64,000 bases of DNA, from contig JBALXI010000007.1 in assembly GCA_036960605.1 (NCBI GenBank), positions 62,001 through 126,000 of the forward strand, given 5' to 3'. Shown here in pieces: positions 38,787 through 47,767 of this stretch; within the stretch, counting starts at the first letter, position 1; each line of letters opens with the position of its first letter. The translations under genes were made by a program, and so were the position numbers. The notes under the pieces were generated by a model. It was given only the letters and a program-made list of their open reading frames with translations, searched no databases and was not told the origin of the DNA. This DNA is from Oleispira sp036960605 (lineage in GTDB: Bacteria > Pseudomonadota > Gammaproteobacteria > Pseudomonadales > Oceanobacteraceae).

Positions 38787-38979
38787 AATGTCTATTATTT
38801 GTTTTACGTGTTTTTTAAAAATATTAAGGCAGCAGGCCGTTGCAGGAGTTAAAAGCTAGGTGATATTTAAGTCCATGAAAATGTCGCAGTAGGCCATCAT
38901 AATGTCGCTTTCTGATCATGCAATATGATGAGATAGAAGATAAGTTATGAGTAATTATTATAATAAGTAAGTATCTGCT

Positions 38980-40065
38980 ATGTCGTTAATACCTCAGCTA
39001 AACTCAGATTTTAACTCCCAATTAGATACAGGGGATACTTGCATGTCAGGGGACGTCACTGGGATTGCTTTTAAGGCACTTTACGATGCGGTACTACACC
39101 AAGTAGGAGAGGCTCAAGCTGAGAGGTTTTTGCGCGAATCAGGTCTCAATATTAACGATATTGGGGTTGAAAACTCCATGATTGAAGTAAGTACCTACTA
39201 TAAAGCATGGAAAGTTGCAGAGACCATTACTGGTGACCCTTTGTTAGGTTTCCATATCGGCTCAAATTTTCATCCTTCAGATCTGGGGATTATGGGTTAT
39301 GTCATTCAAAACTGCAAAGACATTCAGCAGGCAATGATGCTTATTATCAAAACCAATCCGTTTGGTAATAAAACAGTTTCTAATGATATCCATATTGAAA
39401 ATAATTCAGTCGTCATTCGATTTAGAACCCAGTTAGATCCCGAAATACCACGTCATTGGGTAGAGATGAATATTGCTGCCTATCTGCGTATGTACCATTT
39501 ATTGACAGATAATAAATATATAAATACTCATACTCTAGGATCTTTATCTTTTGCTCACTCTTGTCCTGTGAATGTGCAGGAAATAAATGATTACTTTAAC
39601 TGTGACATTAAATTTGATCAGCCAGTGACTGAGTTTTCATTTGCGCTTGAACATTTTTCGAAACCCATATTTAAGGGTAATAAAAATATTCTTGATAATT
39701 TTATGAGTCAACTAGGCATAAGTCTTGAGGACGATGATTTTATTTTGGATGTGAAAAAATATATTAAACGAGGTTTACCTCACGTGGGTGTCCCTACGCT
39801 ATTGCGAGTGGCTAAGCATTTTAATATTAGCGAGAGCACAGCAAAGCGTAGGTTTCTAGAAAAGGGCTATACCTACGTTGAACTTTGCCAAAACTTACAG
39901 GAGAAGATCGCCAAAGATATGCTTAAAAACCAACAAGTCAGTTTAACTGAAGTAGCTTGTTATCTAGGATATTCAGCGCCTTCAGCGTTATCGCGTTCTT
40001 TTAAAAACTGGACAGGGCAGACCATTAAAGAATACCGGAACAGTTTAAAAATAAGCCAACACTAA
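38980..40065 (+). CDS. AraC-family regulator upstream of PLC-like gene A2
   Basis: A 361-residue regulator. The N-terminal sensor half resembles the 27274 regulator (ITGDPLLGFHIGSNFHPSDLGIMGYVIQNCKDI). The DNA-binding half has two helix-turn-helix motifs (RVAKHFNISESTAKRRFLEKG; LTEVACYLGYSAPSALSRSF, ending WTGQTIKEYR). It ends 125 nt before a type A PLC-like gene in the same direction. Both type A PLC genes therefore have an AraC gene next to them, which suggests paired duplication of regulator and target. Confidence 0.88.
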   Translation: MSLIPQLNSDFNSQLDTGDTCMSGDVTGIAFKALYDAVLHQVGEAQAERFLRESGLNINDIGVENSMIEVSTYYKAWKVAETITGDPLLGFHIGSNFHPSDLGIMGYVIQNCKDIQQAMMLIIKTNPFGNKTVSNDIHIENNSVVIRFRTQLDPEIPRHWVEMNIAAYLRMYHLLTDNKYINTHTLGSLSFAHSCPVNVQEINDYFNCDIKFDQPVTEFSFALEHFSKPIFKGNKNILDNFMSQLGISLEDDDFILDVKKYIKRGLPHVGVPTLLRVAKHFNISESTAKRRFLEKGYTYVELCQNLQEKIAKDMLKNQQVSLTEVACYLGYSAPSALSRSFKNWTGQTIKEYRNSLKISQH

Positions 40066-40190
40066 GTCTGACCTCATGTGATATTAATCTGGTCTCTACC
40101 GTCGTTTAATTTCCTGCAATCTCTTGCTCTAATATTCATTGGAGCAGTCTTCTAAAATTTTCAAACCGATAACAATAATAAGAGAGCAAT

Positions 40191-42416
40191 ATGACTAAGA
40201 AATTCATTCCCGCTTTTGTGAGTGCTGCATTATGCACACTGGCATCGACCAGTTATGCCTTTAGCGGCGCGCCCGCGGTTGCCGACAATGATTATTCTGC
40301 CTTGGCAGAGCATCAAAAAACATGGGCGTATCAAGCGTATCAAAAGCAAGATTTACTGGATAACGCCACGCCTATCGCGCAAGGCTATAACAGCAGTTCA
40401 CACAATGCCTTCAATAGCTCGGCATATGGCGCTGTTTATATTGACCCTAACCATACTCTATCAATTACTGAGCAACTCGATATTGGCGTACGTGCGCTAG
40501 AACTGGATGTTCACTGGACGCATCAATCGAAAGACATCCCTGTGGGCGATGACTTGCTACTTTGCCATTTTGGCGGTCAGCGTGGTTGCAGTTCCTTAGA
40601 GCGCTACTTCTCGGATGCGGTTGATGAAGTGAATGATTGGTTGCGTAAAAATCCTCGCGCCGTCGTGTACATGGGCTTTGAAGATTATTGGGCAGATAAC
40701 GAATCTAAAATGCTTGCGGCACTCGCTCCGCTAGATGACTTAATCTATAAACCCGGTAGCTGCACCAAATTCTCTGAGGCCGCTAAAACGTTAACCGAAG
40801 AAGATATTTTAAAAGCCGGTAAGCAAATGCTATTGCTCAACGGCGATTGCTCTACCAACGCATGGGCAGCGGCAGCTTATGATGGTGGCTGGGGATATTC
40901 TTCTATACCAGCTTCTCAAGCTGCTGATTGTGCAACCGCCAATGCAAGCTGGAACGGTGGTGGTATTCAGCGAATTTTTGAACAAGAGACTTTCTTCGGT
41001 ACAACTTTTGCCGATGACAACGGTTTATATACCGATGCTCAAATTCGTACGGCGTTGAAGTGCGGTGTTAACCAAGTCGCTTATGACAAACTCGTAATTA
41101 ATGATTCAGGCATTAAAGCGTCTATCTGGAGCTGGGCAGAAAATTATCCAACAGCGTCTGATGCGGCTTATGATTGTGCTTATCATGGCGCTGATGGTTT
41201 GTTCCGTGATTCAAACTGCTCAGACGATGGACACTATGCGTGTAAAACAAGCGATGGTAAGCAATGGGCTGTCTCTACACACTCAGGTTTAGAAAACTCG
41301 TTAGCGGCAGGTGAAGTAGCTTGTCAGGCAACAGGTTCTCAGTGGCATTTCGCTGTTCCTACTAACAGTATGCAAAACGAAATTCTTAAAGCCGCTAAAG
41401 CGACAGCTGGACATACTAATATCTGGTTAAACTACAGCGATAAGGCTGAAGAGGGTATTTGGTTAACATCAAATCACCAAGTCGACTATCGTGACGGCGT
41501 TGCTGATATTGCTAAAATTCTACCGGGTAAAACCTATGAGTTTTTCATGAAAACAGTTGTTGGTTCTTGTGAGCTAGAGTGGAATGGTGGCAATACCGGT
41601 TCAGATACGCGTAATGCTAAGTTTGATTGTGCGAGCAAAGGTGATCCTTTGTTATTCGTTCCTATAGACGCGCCTAAAATGACCGATGGTAAAGCCAGTG
41701 TGCGCGGATATATTAAAGCTGAAGCTCAGGGGTATTTATGTGGTTTAGAGTGGTCTGGAGATTTAGGCAATAACGAAAAAAATGCACACTTTGATTGCAG
41801 CGGTGAAGCTGATCCAGTAACCATTATCAGTGATTCGAAGGGTACAACGTCAAATGTACGTATTACTTCTGATAATAACTGTGGTTTGCAGTGGGCAGGT
41901 GGTGATGCCGACGATAACGAACGTAACGCTAAGTTTGACTGTGATCCAGCCTGGGACGCTATGCGCTTGTATGGTGTAACAACAACGGGTGTGAAGATGA
42001 CTCGTACCATCAACAATACGTATGGTTGTGATTCTGGCGATAGCCGTTGCAATAAGTTCTTAGAGTTTTCTGGCTCTGATGTTCGTTTAGGCGGTGATAA
42101 AACTGCTTGGGACTTTATTCCTGTTGCAGGTAAAACAGATGAGTTCTTTATCCGTAATACTTATGGCTGCGATTCGGGTGATCAGCGCTGCTTTGACTGG
42201 TTAACGTTTAGTGGTACTGATGTGAAGATTGATAGCAGCGATAAGATTGCTTGGAAGCTCACACCAGTAGAAGGTAAAAACGATACGTTTAACATTCAAA
42301 GCCGCTACGGTTGTGAATCAGGTGATGCACGTTGTGATGATTATCTTACCTTCTCGGGTACGAGTGGCAAAATTCATGCGACAGATGCCGTTGAGTGGCG
42401 CTTAGTTAAACCATAA
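40191..42416 (+). CDS. Exported PLC-like phosphodiesterase with RNAK repeats and YGC repeats (type A, copy 2)
   Basis: A 741-residue paralogue of the 28578 product. The signal peptide ends TSYA. The barrel keeps the His in SSHNAFNSSAY and LLCHFGGQRG. The Cys-rich lectin-like middle (YACKTSDGKQW, VPTNSMQNE, IWLNYSDKAEEG) and three RNAK repeats (near 460, 516 and 563) are shared. Instead of a ricin-B domain, residues 605-741 hold three repeats of about 45 residues with core YGC-S/E-SGD-x-RC, then an LTFSG motif and a WxLxP step, a threefold pattern that suggests another beta-trefoil. The shared front and different tail show domain exchange. A bidirectional hairpin follows the gene. Confidence 0.85.
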   Translation: MTKKFIPAFVSAALCTLASTSYAFSGAPAVADNDYSALAEHQKTWAYQAYQKQDLLDNATPIAQGYNSSSHNAFNSSAYGAVYIDPNHTLSITEQLDIGVRALELDVHWTHQSKDIPVGDDLLLCHFGGQRGCSSLERYFSDAVDEVNDWLRKNPRAVVYMGFEDYWADNESKMLAALAPLDDLIYKPGSCTKFSEAAKTLTEEDILKAGKQMLLLNGDCSTNAWAAAAYDGGWGYSSIPASQAADCATANASWNGGGIQRIFEQETFFGTTFADDNGLYTDAQIRTALKCGVNQVAYDKLVINDSGIKASIWSWAENYPTASDAAYDCAYHGADGLFRDSNCSDDGHYACKTSDGKQWAVSTHSGLENSLAAGEVACQATGSQWHFAVPTNSMQNEILKAAKATAGHTNIWLNYSDKAEEGIWLTSNHQVDYRDGVADIAKILPGKTYEFFMKTVVGSCELEWNGGNTGSDTRNAKFDCASKGDPLLFVPIDAPKMTDGKASVRGYIKAEAQGYLCGLEWSGDLGNNEKNAHFDCSGEADPVTIISDSKGTTSNVRITSDNNCGLQWAGGDADDNERNAKFDCDPAWDAMRLYGVTTTGVKMTRTINNTYGCDSGDSRCNKFLEFSGSDVRLGGDKTAWDFIPVAGKTDEFFIRNTYGCDSGDQRCFDWLTFSGTDVKIDSSDKIAWKLTPVEGKNDTFNIQSRYGCESGDARCDDYLTFSGTSGKIHATDAVEWRLVKP

Positions 42417-42432
42417 ATTAACGGTTATAAAG

Positions 42433-42465
42433 AAAGGCCTTTGCTGTTATCAGTAAAGGCCTTTT
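42433..42465. terminator. Bidirectional terminator after PLC-like gene A2
   Basis: AAAGGCCTTTGCTG and CAGTAAAGGCCTTTT pair over an ATAA/TTAT loop with one G-T pair. It overlaps the end of the converging 42450 gene. Confidence 0.8.
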
Positions 42466-42980
42466 AAGTGTTCCAGTTGCTGAATTCTTTGTGTAGCAAT
42501 TTTCTTATATCTCTCTTTTTCAGGAAAATCAATTTTTTCCATAGCCTGTAAGCTCTGATAAATCTCATATATTTTAGGATCGACATCCTGTTTAAACTTT
42601 TCAATGAATGCCGCTCGTGAGGATTCATTTAAATCATCGGGTAGGTCTGAATTCATTAAAAGTGTAATTGCAGGAAATATTTCTTCTACTTCCCTTGTAG
42701 TAAAATCATGGCCTTTATTCGTATGAACGGAATTAGCTTGTCTGCTGGAATCCAGAGTATATGACGTCTGAGTATTTAAAACCTGAGTACTTAAAACCTG
42801 AGTATTGGAAGCTTGTAAACTAGAAGACGGCTGAACACCGGCTTCGCGGAAAACCAAATCCTGCTCAGTGAATGGATTTATGTTTATCAATGCGATAGCG
42901 CCTGCAAATAAGCTGGCGAGCGCTATTAAATTTGCGAGTACTTTTAAATTTACAAGAGAAGCGGGCATCTGTTTTTTCAT
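42450..42980 (-). CDS. Small membrane-anchored hypothetical protein
   Basis: A 176-residue protein with one N-terminal membrane anchor (LKVLANLIALASLFAGAIALI). A Ser/Thr/Gln-rich linker with short tandem repeats (TQVLSTQVLNTQ, encoded by imperfect 15-bp repeats) and a charged helical C-terminal domain (residues 95-176) follow. It would sit in the periplasm, tethered to the inner membrane. It is between two PLC-like genes and separated from the upstream one by a terminator. Anchor plus helical domain recalls membrane-bound lipase chaperones, but it is much shorter and I see no family motif; that link is speculation. Confidence 0.65.
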   Translation of the reverse strand: MKKQMPASLVNLKVLANLIALASLFAGAIALININPFTEQDLVFREAGVQPSSSLQASNTQVLSTQVLNTQTSYTLDSSRQANSVHTNKGHDFTTREVEEIFPAITLLMNSDLPDDLNESSRAAFIEKFKQDVDPKIYEIYQSLQAMEKIDFPEKERYKKIATQRIQQLEHLKGLY

Positions 42981-43004
42981 TGTCTTAGACCTATCTATAA
43001 TGCT

Positions 43005-43036
43005 AAAAAAGACCGCTCAATTGAGCAGTCTTTTTG
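43005..43036 (-). terminator. Terminator of PLC-like gene, copy B2
   Basis: On the minus strand GACTGCTC and GAGCGGTC pair (one G-U) around AATT and are followed by six T. On the plus strand the same pair would be an A-C mismatch, so it serves the minus-strand gene. Confidence 0.8.
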
Positions 43037-43057
43037 ATTTAGGGAAGTTGGCTTTTG

Positions 43058-46000
43058 CTAGCGATTCCCCCAGCTCCATTTCTGGTTGTCGCCGCCGTGA
43101 GTTTCCCAAAGCGTTGCTGCTGCATCGTTACCCGTACCATTGGCATCCAGAGTAGGGCCCTGACTACCACGAGGTTGAAGATTACCGTTTATAAAATCCC
43201 ACTTCTGATTCGTGCTCCAGTCATAGCAGGTCCACATGTGAACATACTCGCCGTTTGCATTACTCAGACTTCCTCTGTGATCCAGGCACATAGCAGGGTT
43301 AGCTTTGTTTCGTATTAACCCAGTGAAAGGGTCGTAGTTCCACTTCTGCCAATCAACACCTGCACAGCTGTATATAAATACCGAGTCACGTTCTTCAACG
43401 GTACTGCCAGAAATATCCAAACACTTACCGGAATTTTTAACACGCAATTCACGATAATCCTTTGGTAATTTCCACTCTACTTTATCAGTCGGGTGAATCA
43501 CGACATCGGTGCCAGAGAAGGTTAGATAGTAATTACAACGGCTGTCATTCACTTCACAGCCCCAGCGTGTGCGAATGTAATAAGTATCCGCTTTACCAGG
43601 AACAGGTTCGAATGCCCATGGAACCATTTCTGCATCGGAAGCATCGATACTTACGTCGTTTCCATTTCCTGCATAGGTTAACCAATCATCACAACGGGCA
43701 TCGCTGTCGCAGTTGTATTTGTTACGTAGGAAAAATACATTGCCCGTGTTATCCGCAGGTAGCATTTCCCATAGCGTTAAATCGCCACCAATTCGGGCAT
43801 CATTACCACCAAACTCTAAATAATCATTACAGCGGTTATCGCCCGATTCGCAGCCGTAAGTGCTTTGAATAGCCGTTTGGTGACCTGTATTACTCAACGG
43901 CGCATAGCCACTGAATTTCTTTTCGACATTAACAAAGTTCACCGTGTCCCATGCTGGGTCACAATCGAATTTTGCATTGCGCTCATTGCCCGATTTACCC
44001 GCGTCCCACTGCAAACCGCAGTTATTGGCAGCGCTTGTAATAATGGCTCTGTCTAAACGGCCAGTGCCCAGATTACTACGGCTAGTAATGAGCATGTCAT
44101 CGGTTGATGGATCGCAATCCCACTTGGCATTACGTTCGCCGCCATCTGCATCACCGCCAGCCCACTGCAAGCCACAGCCGCCATTCAAGGTATGAATTCT
44201 TGCTTTAACTTCATAGTGGCCAGTACTTGTCTGTGTAGGAGCCGTTAGTACCTGAAAGCTCATCGGGTCGCCATTAGACGCACAATCCCACTTAGCATTA
44301 CGCTCACCATCTTCAAGACCGCCATCCCACTCCATACGACATTGTTCGCCATCGCTATCGGTTGTATTCAGTTTGAATGAGTATTGATCGCCGACTTTCA
44401 TCGTTGCTAAGTCAGCATCCGTCGGCGCAGCAGCGTTTGCCTTGTAGCTAACCGTTGCCCATACAGGCACGTGATCAGATAGGGTATTTTTATCACGACA
44501 TTCACTGCCACAAACACCCGCGCCCGACGTTGAACCCCCTTTAACAAAGATAAAGTCCAGCAGTAGTGTCCAGTCGTTATCAACCAAGCCTGCTTCTGAA
44601 GTAATACGCTGGTGGGTTGGCAGACTATCGTGAGAATCAGAATATCCACGTTCAAAAATCGGATTTAACGAAATATCATGCAGCCCTAGCGGATCAGCAA
44701 AGATATGGCCGATTGCATTTAAATCGCCACCGACAATTTTAGTGAAACGCTTGGTTTCAGCGTGAGCAATAATTTCTGCATGCTGCCCTTTACGAGCAGA
44801 ATCGCCTGAGGCACCAAACGGCGATGCGGTATGGGTTGAAAATACATGAACGATGTCGTCGCCCACTTTCAGGTCGGCAACAACATAAGAGCGACCACTG
44901 GCCGTTTCGGCTGAACTGCTGAAATCGCCATGTTGAGTATTAAAGCGAACCTTCTGAACATTACCCAAAGGGTAACGAGAAATAATCGAGTTACCTGTTT
45001 GGCAAGAAGATGCGCCATCTTCATTACCATTCACATAATAGGCGTTAAAGGCTTTTGCATATTCGCGAGAAACATCAGCACTGCAGCCTGCACCACGAAC
45101 CGTTTCGCTTAACAAAATAACGTCTGGGCCTTGCTCGCCAAACTTATTCTTCAACCAGGCAATTTGATTTTTTACACGGTCAGCGCCAGCACGCAGAACA
45201 TTGTAAGAAACAACCGTTAGCGAATCTTTTGCAGCAGGAGGCGCTGACGCAAATTTATCACCTTCAACACAAGAACTACTGCCATTACAAAGCGGAGTGT
45301 TTTGATCAGTGCCTAGGCCCCAAGTAAATTCGGTAAAAGTGTAGGGGCCTTCGTTGTTTAAACGAATGGTATTTTCGATTAAGCGCTTACCCGGAAAATC
45401 CGCCATCACCATGCCCGCACGAGCACCGCTATTTAAGAAACCCGAAGTCACCATGTGATCAGCGGCTAAAGTATTCGTGCCTTCAAAAGAAATAGTACAA
45501 ATGCCTATAAAGCAGCTGGTGCGCGGGAAGTCTGGATATTTACTTTTCCAGCCCGGTGTAGTGAACCCCGTAGACAAACGATTGGAGTCGGTTGAATTGG
45601 TAAAGTGACCGCTGGCTACAAAATAAGGAAAAGAGCCGCCAGCCCCACTTAAGTAGTTCATGTAAATCGTATCTGAGCTGCCAGTGCGCGATTTGTTTAG
45701 GTGGTTTTTAACCGACGTCCACTTATCGTATAAATCCCAATTTGTGGTGAAGCTGTAGTCATCCTGCTTGTCCAAATTACCATATGGAATACCGTAATCA
45801 GAACCGCTAAATTCTTGCAAGATAACAAACTTGCCACGTATATCTGCCAGTGCTGGATTATCACTAGAGCCGGTATAGCGCTTGGAGCCATTAACGGCCA
45901 AGTAAGAATCCAGAGTTTCCGCATAACTGCGAGTATTGTTCTCAGCAGTATGTTCAGAACGCAAACGGAATAGCACAGTTTCATTCGGGTGAGCGGTTAA

Positions 46001-46375
46001 GAAGGCATCAATATCTTTTAGCACATCATCAAAATACGTATCTTGAGCAATGATGCCGTGATGCATACGGAATTTATTGTCGATATGACGAGTACGCATA
46101 TCAAACACACGCAAACCAGATTCTAATTGCTGCGCCAGAGACATCGTCTGGTTCTGCCAGATAGCGCCACTTTTAACTGACATCGTATCGTGGGTGCCAG
46201 GAATCGAAAGTTCGCTGATACGTTTGCTGCCATCAACGAACTTCATCCAGTCTGGATTGGACGCTACGGCACTGGACTGGTGTGCGAAGGCTCCATCAGT
46301 ATGGGCTGTTACCAGCTGAGGCAAGCTCAGCATTCCAGCCAATATGCTTAAAGGTATTATCTTTTTAGGGATCAT
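43058..46375 (-). CDS. Exported PI-PLC-like / EEP bifunctional phosphodiesterase with RNAK, YGC and ricin-B repeats (type B, copy 2)
   Basis: The largest member, 1105 residues. The signal peptide ends LVTA. Residues 30-345 are the PI-PLC barrel (IPGTHDTMSV, MHHGIIAQD). Residues 385-640 are a full EEP domain (SYNVLRAG, LLSETVRG, STHTAS, GGDLNAIG, DFIF, SDHVPVWA). Three RNAK repeats start near 678, 737 and 788. Three YGC-type repeats cover about 838-972 (YGCESGDNRC, YNCDSDARC, WGCEVNDSRC). A ricin-B domain ends it at 977-1105 (GKCLDISGS, WQKWNYDPFTGLI, NQKWDF). It combines the tails seen separately in A1 and A2. AAGGTG lies 5-6 nt before the ATG. It is probably secreted and multivalent for a glycan or surface ligand. 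Confidence 0.87.
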   Translation of the reverse strand: MIPKKIIPLSILAGMLSLPQLVTAHTDGAFAHQSSAVASNPDWMKFVDGSKRISELSIPGTHDTMSVKSGAIWQNQTMSLAQQLESGLRVFDMRTRHIDNKFRMHHGIIAQDTYFDDVLKDIDAFLTAHPNETVLFRLRSEHTAENNTRSYAETLDSYLAVNGSKRYTGSSDNPALADIRGKFVILQEFSGSDYGIPYGNLDKQDDYSFTTNWDLYDKWTSVKNHLNKSRTGSSDTIYMNYLSGAGGSFPYFVASGHFTNSTDSNRLSTGFTTPGWKSKYPDFPRTSCFIGICTISFEGTNTLAADHMVTSGFLNSGARAGMVMADFPGKRLIENTIRLNNEGPYTFTEFTWGLGTDQNTPLCNGSSSCVEGDKFASAPPAAKDSLTVVSYNVLRAGADRVKNQIAWLKNKFGEQGPDVILLSETVRGAGCSADVSREYAKAFNAYYVNGNEDGASSCQTGNSIISRYPLGNVQKVRFNTQHGDFSSSAETASGRSYVVADLKVGDDIVHVFSTHTASPFGASGDSARKGQHAEIIAHAETKRFTKIVGGDLNAIGHIFADPLGLHDISLNPIFERGYSDSHDSLPTHQRITSEAGLVDNDWTLLLDFIFVKGGSTSGAGVCGSECRDKNTLSDHVPVWATVSYKANAAAPTDADLATMKVGDQYSFKLNTTDSDGEQCRMEWDGGLEDGERNAKWDCASNGDPMSFQVLTAPTQTSTGHYEVKARIHTLNGGCGLQWAGGDADGGERNAKWDCDPSTDDMLITSRSNLGTGRLDRAIITSAANNCGLQWDAGKSGNERNAKFDCDPAWDTVNFVNVEKKFSGYAPLSNTGHQTAIQSTYGCESGDNRCNDYLEFGGNDARIGGDLTLWEMLPADNTGNVFFLRNKYNCDSDARCDDWLTYAGNGNDVSIDASDAEMVPWAFEPVPGKADTYYIRTRWGCEVNDSRCNYYLTFSGTDVVIHPTDKVEWKLPKDYRELRVKNSGKCLDISGSTVEERDSVFIYSCAGVDWQKWNYDPFTGLIRNKANPAMCLDHRGSLSNANGEYVHMWTCYDWSTNQKWDFINGNLQPRGSQGPTLDANGTGNDAAATLWETHGGDNQKWSWGNR

Positions 46376-46662
46376 TATTGCACCTTAATTATTGTTATAT
46401 TTTTCACCGACTTTATTAGAACGAAAGCAGGTCAAATAATAAACGACAGCTAAGGCTGAATTGATGACTTAAAAGGTCAGGAGAGGATTTGGCTAACTGC
46501 TTATCGTAGTGTCGTATATCCAATCGATCCTTGCTGAAGTAGCTGCATGAAAGGGCTGCGTAATTGCATAATGAGACCTCATAGGAACTAAATATGTGTA
46601 TTTCAACTGCATTTTAAAAGACTGTGTGTACATACAGTTGATTTTTTGGGGTGAGGTCAATC

Positions 46663-46900
46663 CATGCGCGTTTGCACGAAAGAATTTATAATCATGCCTG
46701 TTTGCACTGGAACAATTAAAAAAAATGTAGCAAAATCAGTACATTATCAATATAGAACCTGACATAACGAGACCCTCGTTATTTAGGTAAATGCGCATGC
46801 GCGTATTTCTGGAGCTTGGAAATGGATTTCAAAAATTACCAAGTTAAATCAATCAGTTACCGTGAAGTTTCTAAAAGTCACTTCCGTGCAAACGCGCATG
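46663..46900. repeat. Three copies of a CATGCGCGTTTGCAC motif
   Basis: Plus-strand copies start at 46663 (CATGCGCGTTTGCAC) and 46693 (CATGCCTGTTTGCAC), exactly 30 bp apart. A minus-strand copy lies at 46886-46900, and its 20-bp extension matches the first at 19 of 20 positions. The arrangement suggests a protein-binding array. Confidence 0.65.
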
Positions 46901-46905
46901 CGCAT
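46791..46905. repeat. 14-bp perfect inverted repeat
   Basis: ATGCGCATGCGCGT at 46791-46804 and its exact complement at 46892-46905 lie 87 bp apart. The right arm ends 9 bp before the first cassette junction. Confidence 0.8.
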
Positions 46906-46926
46906 GATTAAAATGTTAAATCTGGT

Positions 46927-47292
46927 ATGAATATGATTGAAGAAAGAGTTCCAAACAACCACAATCTATCTGTTATGGGTGGATGTTTTCTAGTTCTTGG
47001 TGGTTTGATATTCTTACTCAATATTTTAAGAGAATATTTTTCTTCTAATAGTGAATTTCTTGGATTGGCATTCATTTCGCTGATTGCCGCATTCGTTGTA
47101 ATGTACTTCTGGCAAAAATATATGCGTAGTATATTTCGTTGTCCTAACTGTAAAACTCACATACCAAAATCACAGCCAATCTTAGATCTACCAGGCTCTC
47201 CTATTCATCATTACTGCGAGGTCTGCAAAATAAATTGGTTACTAGGTAAAACACCGTACCCTCGTCACGCAGATGGTACTAGTGATGAGTGA
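46927..47292 (+). CDS. Cassette 1 protein: two-helix membrane protein with zinc-ribbon-like end
   Basis: A 121-residue protein. Two hydrophobic helices (MGGCFLVLGGLIFLLNIL and FLGLAFISLIAAFVVMYFW) are followed by a cytoplasmic tail with two Cys pairs (CPNC and CEVC, 32 residues apart) that could bind zinc. I do not recognise the family. The start lies 12 nt after the cassette junction with no clear ribosome site, so translation may depend on a leaderless or short leader message. The stop codon is followed directly by the attC box. Confidence 0.75.
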   Translation: MNMIEERVPNNHNLSVMGGCFLVLGGLIFLLNILREYFSSNSEFLGLAFISLIAAFVVMYFWQKYMRSIFRCPNCKTHIPKSQPILDLPGSPIHHYCEVCKINWLLGKTPYPRHADGTSDE

Positions 47293-47396
47293 TTTAACAA
47301 ACAACTGCATCGGACAAATTTTCGATGTCACCTTTTGTGCAAAAACACGCACAAAAGCCACCAACAAAAATTTGCTCGTTGAGTCGGGCGTTAAAT
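47292..47396 (+). repeat. attC site 1
   Basis: 105 nt from ATTTAAC to GTTAAAT, with self-complementary inner arms (TTTTGTGC...GCACAAAA). Nearly the same as attC 2 and 3. Confidence 0.88.
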
Positions 47397-47401
47397 CTGG
47401 T

Positions 47402-47767
47402 ATGAATATGATTGAAGAAAGAGTTCCAAACAACCACAATCTATCTGTTATGGGTGGATGTTTTCTAGTTCTTGGTGGTTTGATATTCTTACTCAATATT
47501 TTAAGAGAATATTTTTCTTCTAATAGTGAATTTCTTGGATTGGCATTCATTTCGCTGATTGCCGCATTCGTTGTAATGTACTTCTGGCAAAAATATATGC
47601 GTAGTATATTTCGTTGTCCTAACTGTAAAACTCACATACCAAAATCACAGCCAATCTTAGATCTACCAGGCTCTCCTATTCATCATTACTGCGAGGTCTG
47701 CAAAATAAATTGGTTACTAGGTAAAACACCGTACCCTCGTCACGCAGATGGTACTAGTGATGAGTGA
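47402..47767 (+). CDS. Cassette 2 protein: copy of cassette 1 protein
   Basis: The predicted 121-residue product is identical to that of cassette 1 (two helices plus a CPNC/CEVC tail). The ATG at 47402 is the equivalent start. A longer in-frame start at 47273 exists only because cassette 1 lies upstream; it would read through attC and is not credible. No sequence drift is seen between the copies, which points to a recent duplication. Confidence 0.75.
   Translation: MNMIEERVPNNHNLSVMGGCFLVLGGLIFLLNILREYFSSNSEFLGLAFISLIAAFVVMYFWQKYMRSIFRCPNCKTHIPKSQPILDLPGSPIHHYCEVCKINWLLGKTPYPRHADGTSDE

Larger units (their letters stand above)
46376..46914. other. Noncoding region at left boundary of cassette array
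   Basis: No gene is seen in these 539 nt. The region holds the promoter side of the B2 PLC gene, three copies of a 15-bp motif, a 14-bp inverted repeat, a small perfect hairpin (ATAACGAG-ACC-CTCGTTAT at 46764-46782) and an isolated GTTAAATC at 46843 identical to the cassette start. No integrase or recognisable attI consensus was found. Confidence 0.5.

Noticed and set aside
43462..44195. Plus-strand frames opposite the 43058 gene
   Set aside because: They are complement shadows of the Cys-rich repeats and encode no recognisable domain.
28526..46659. TGACCTCA upstream of three PLC genes (28526, 40069, and 46652 on the minus strand) as a shared regulator site
   Set aside because: An 8-mer is expected about twice by chance in 64 kb on both strands, and the distances to the start codons differ widely (45, 115 and 277 nt).
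46764..46782. ATAACGAG-ACC-CTCGTTAT as a minimal attC or attI
   Set aside because: Too short, and the outer bases do not fit the GTTRRRY box; treated as a simple hairpin.
46376..46926. A hidden integron integrase or remnant to the left of the array
   Set aside because: No open frame or tyrosine-recombinase motif was found in either direction in this gap.
47273..47767. A 164-residue protein reading through the first attC into cassette 2
   Set aside because: The added N-terminus is translated attC sequence; the internal ATG at 47402 is the exact equivalent of the cassette 1 start.
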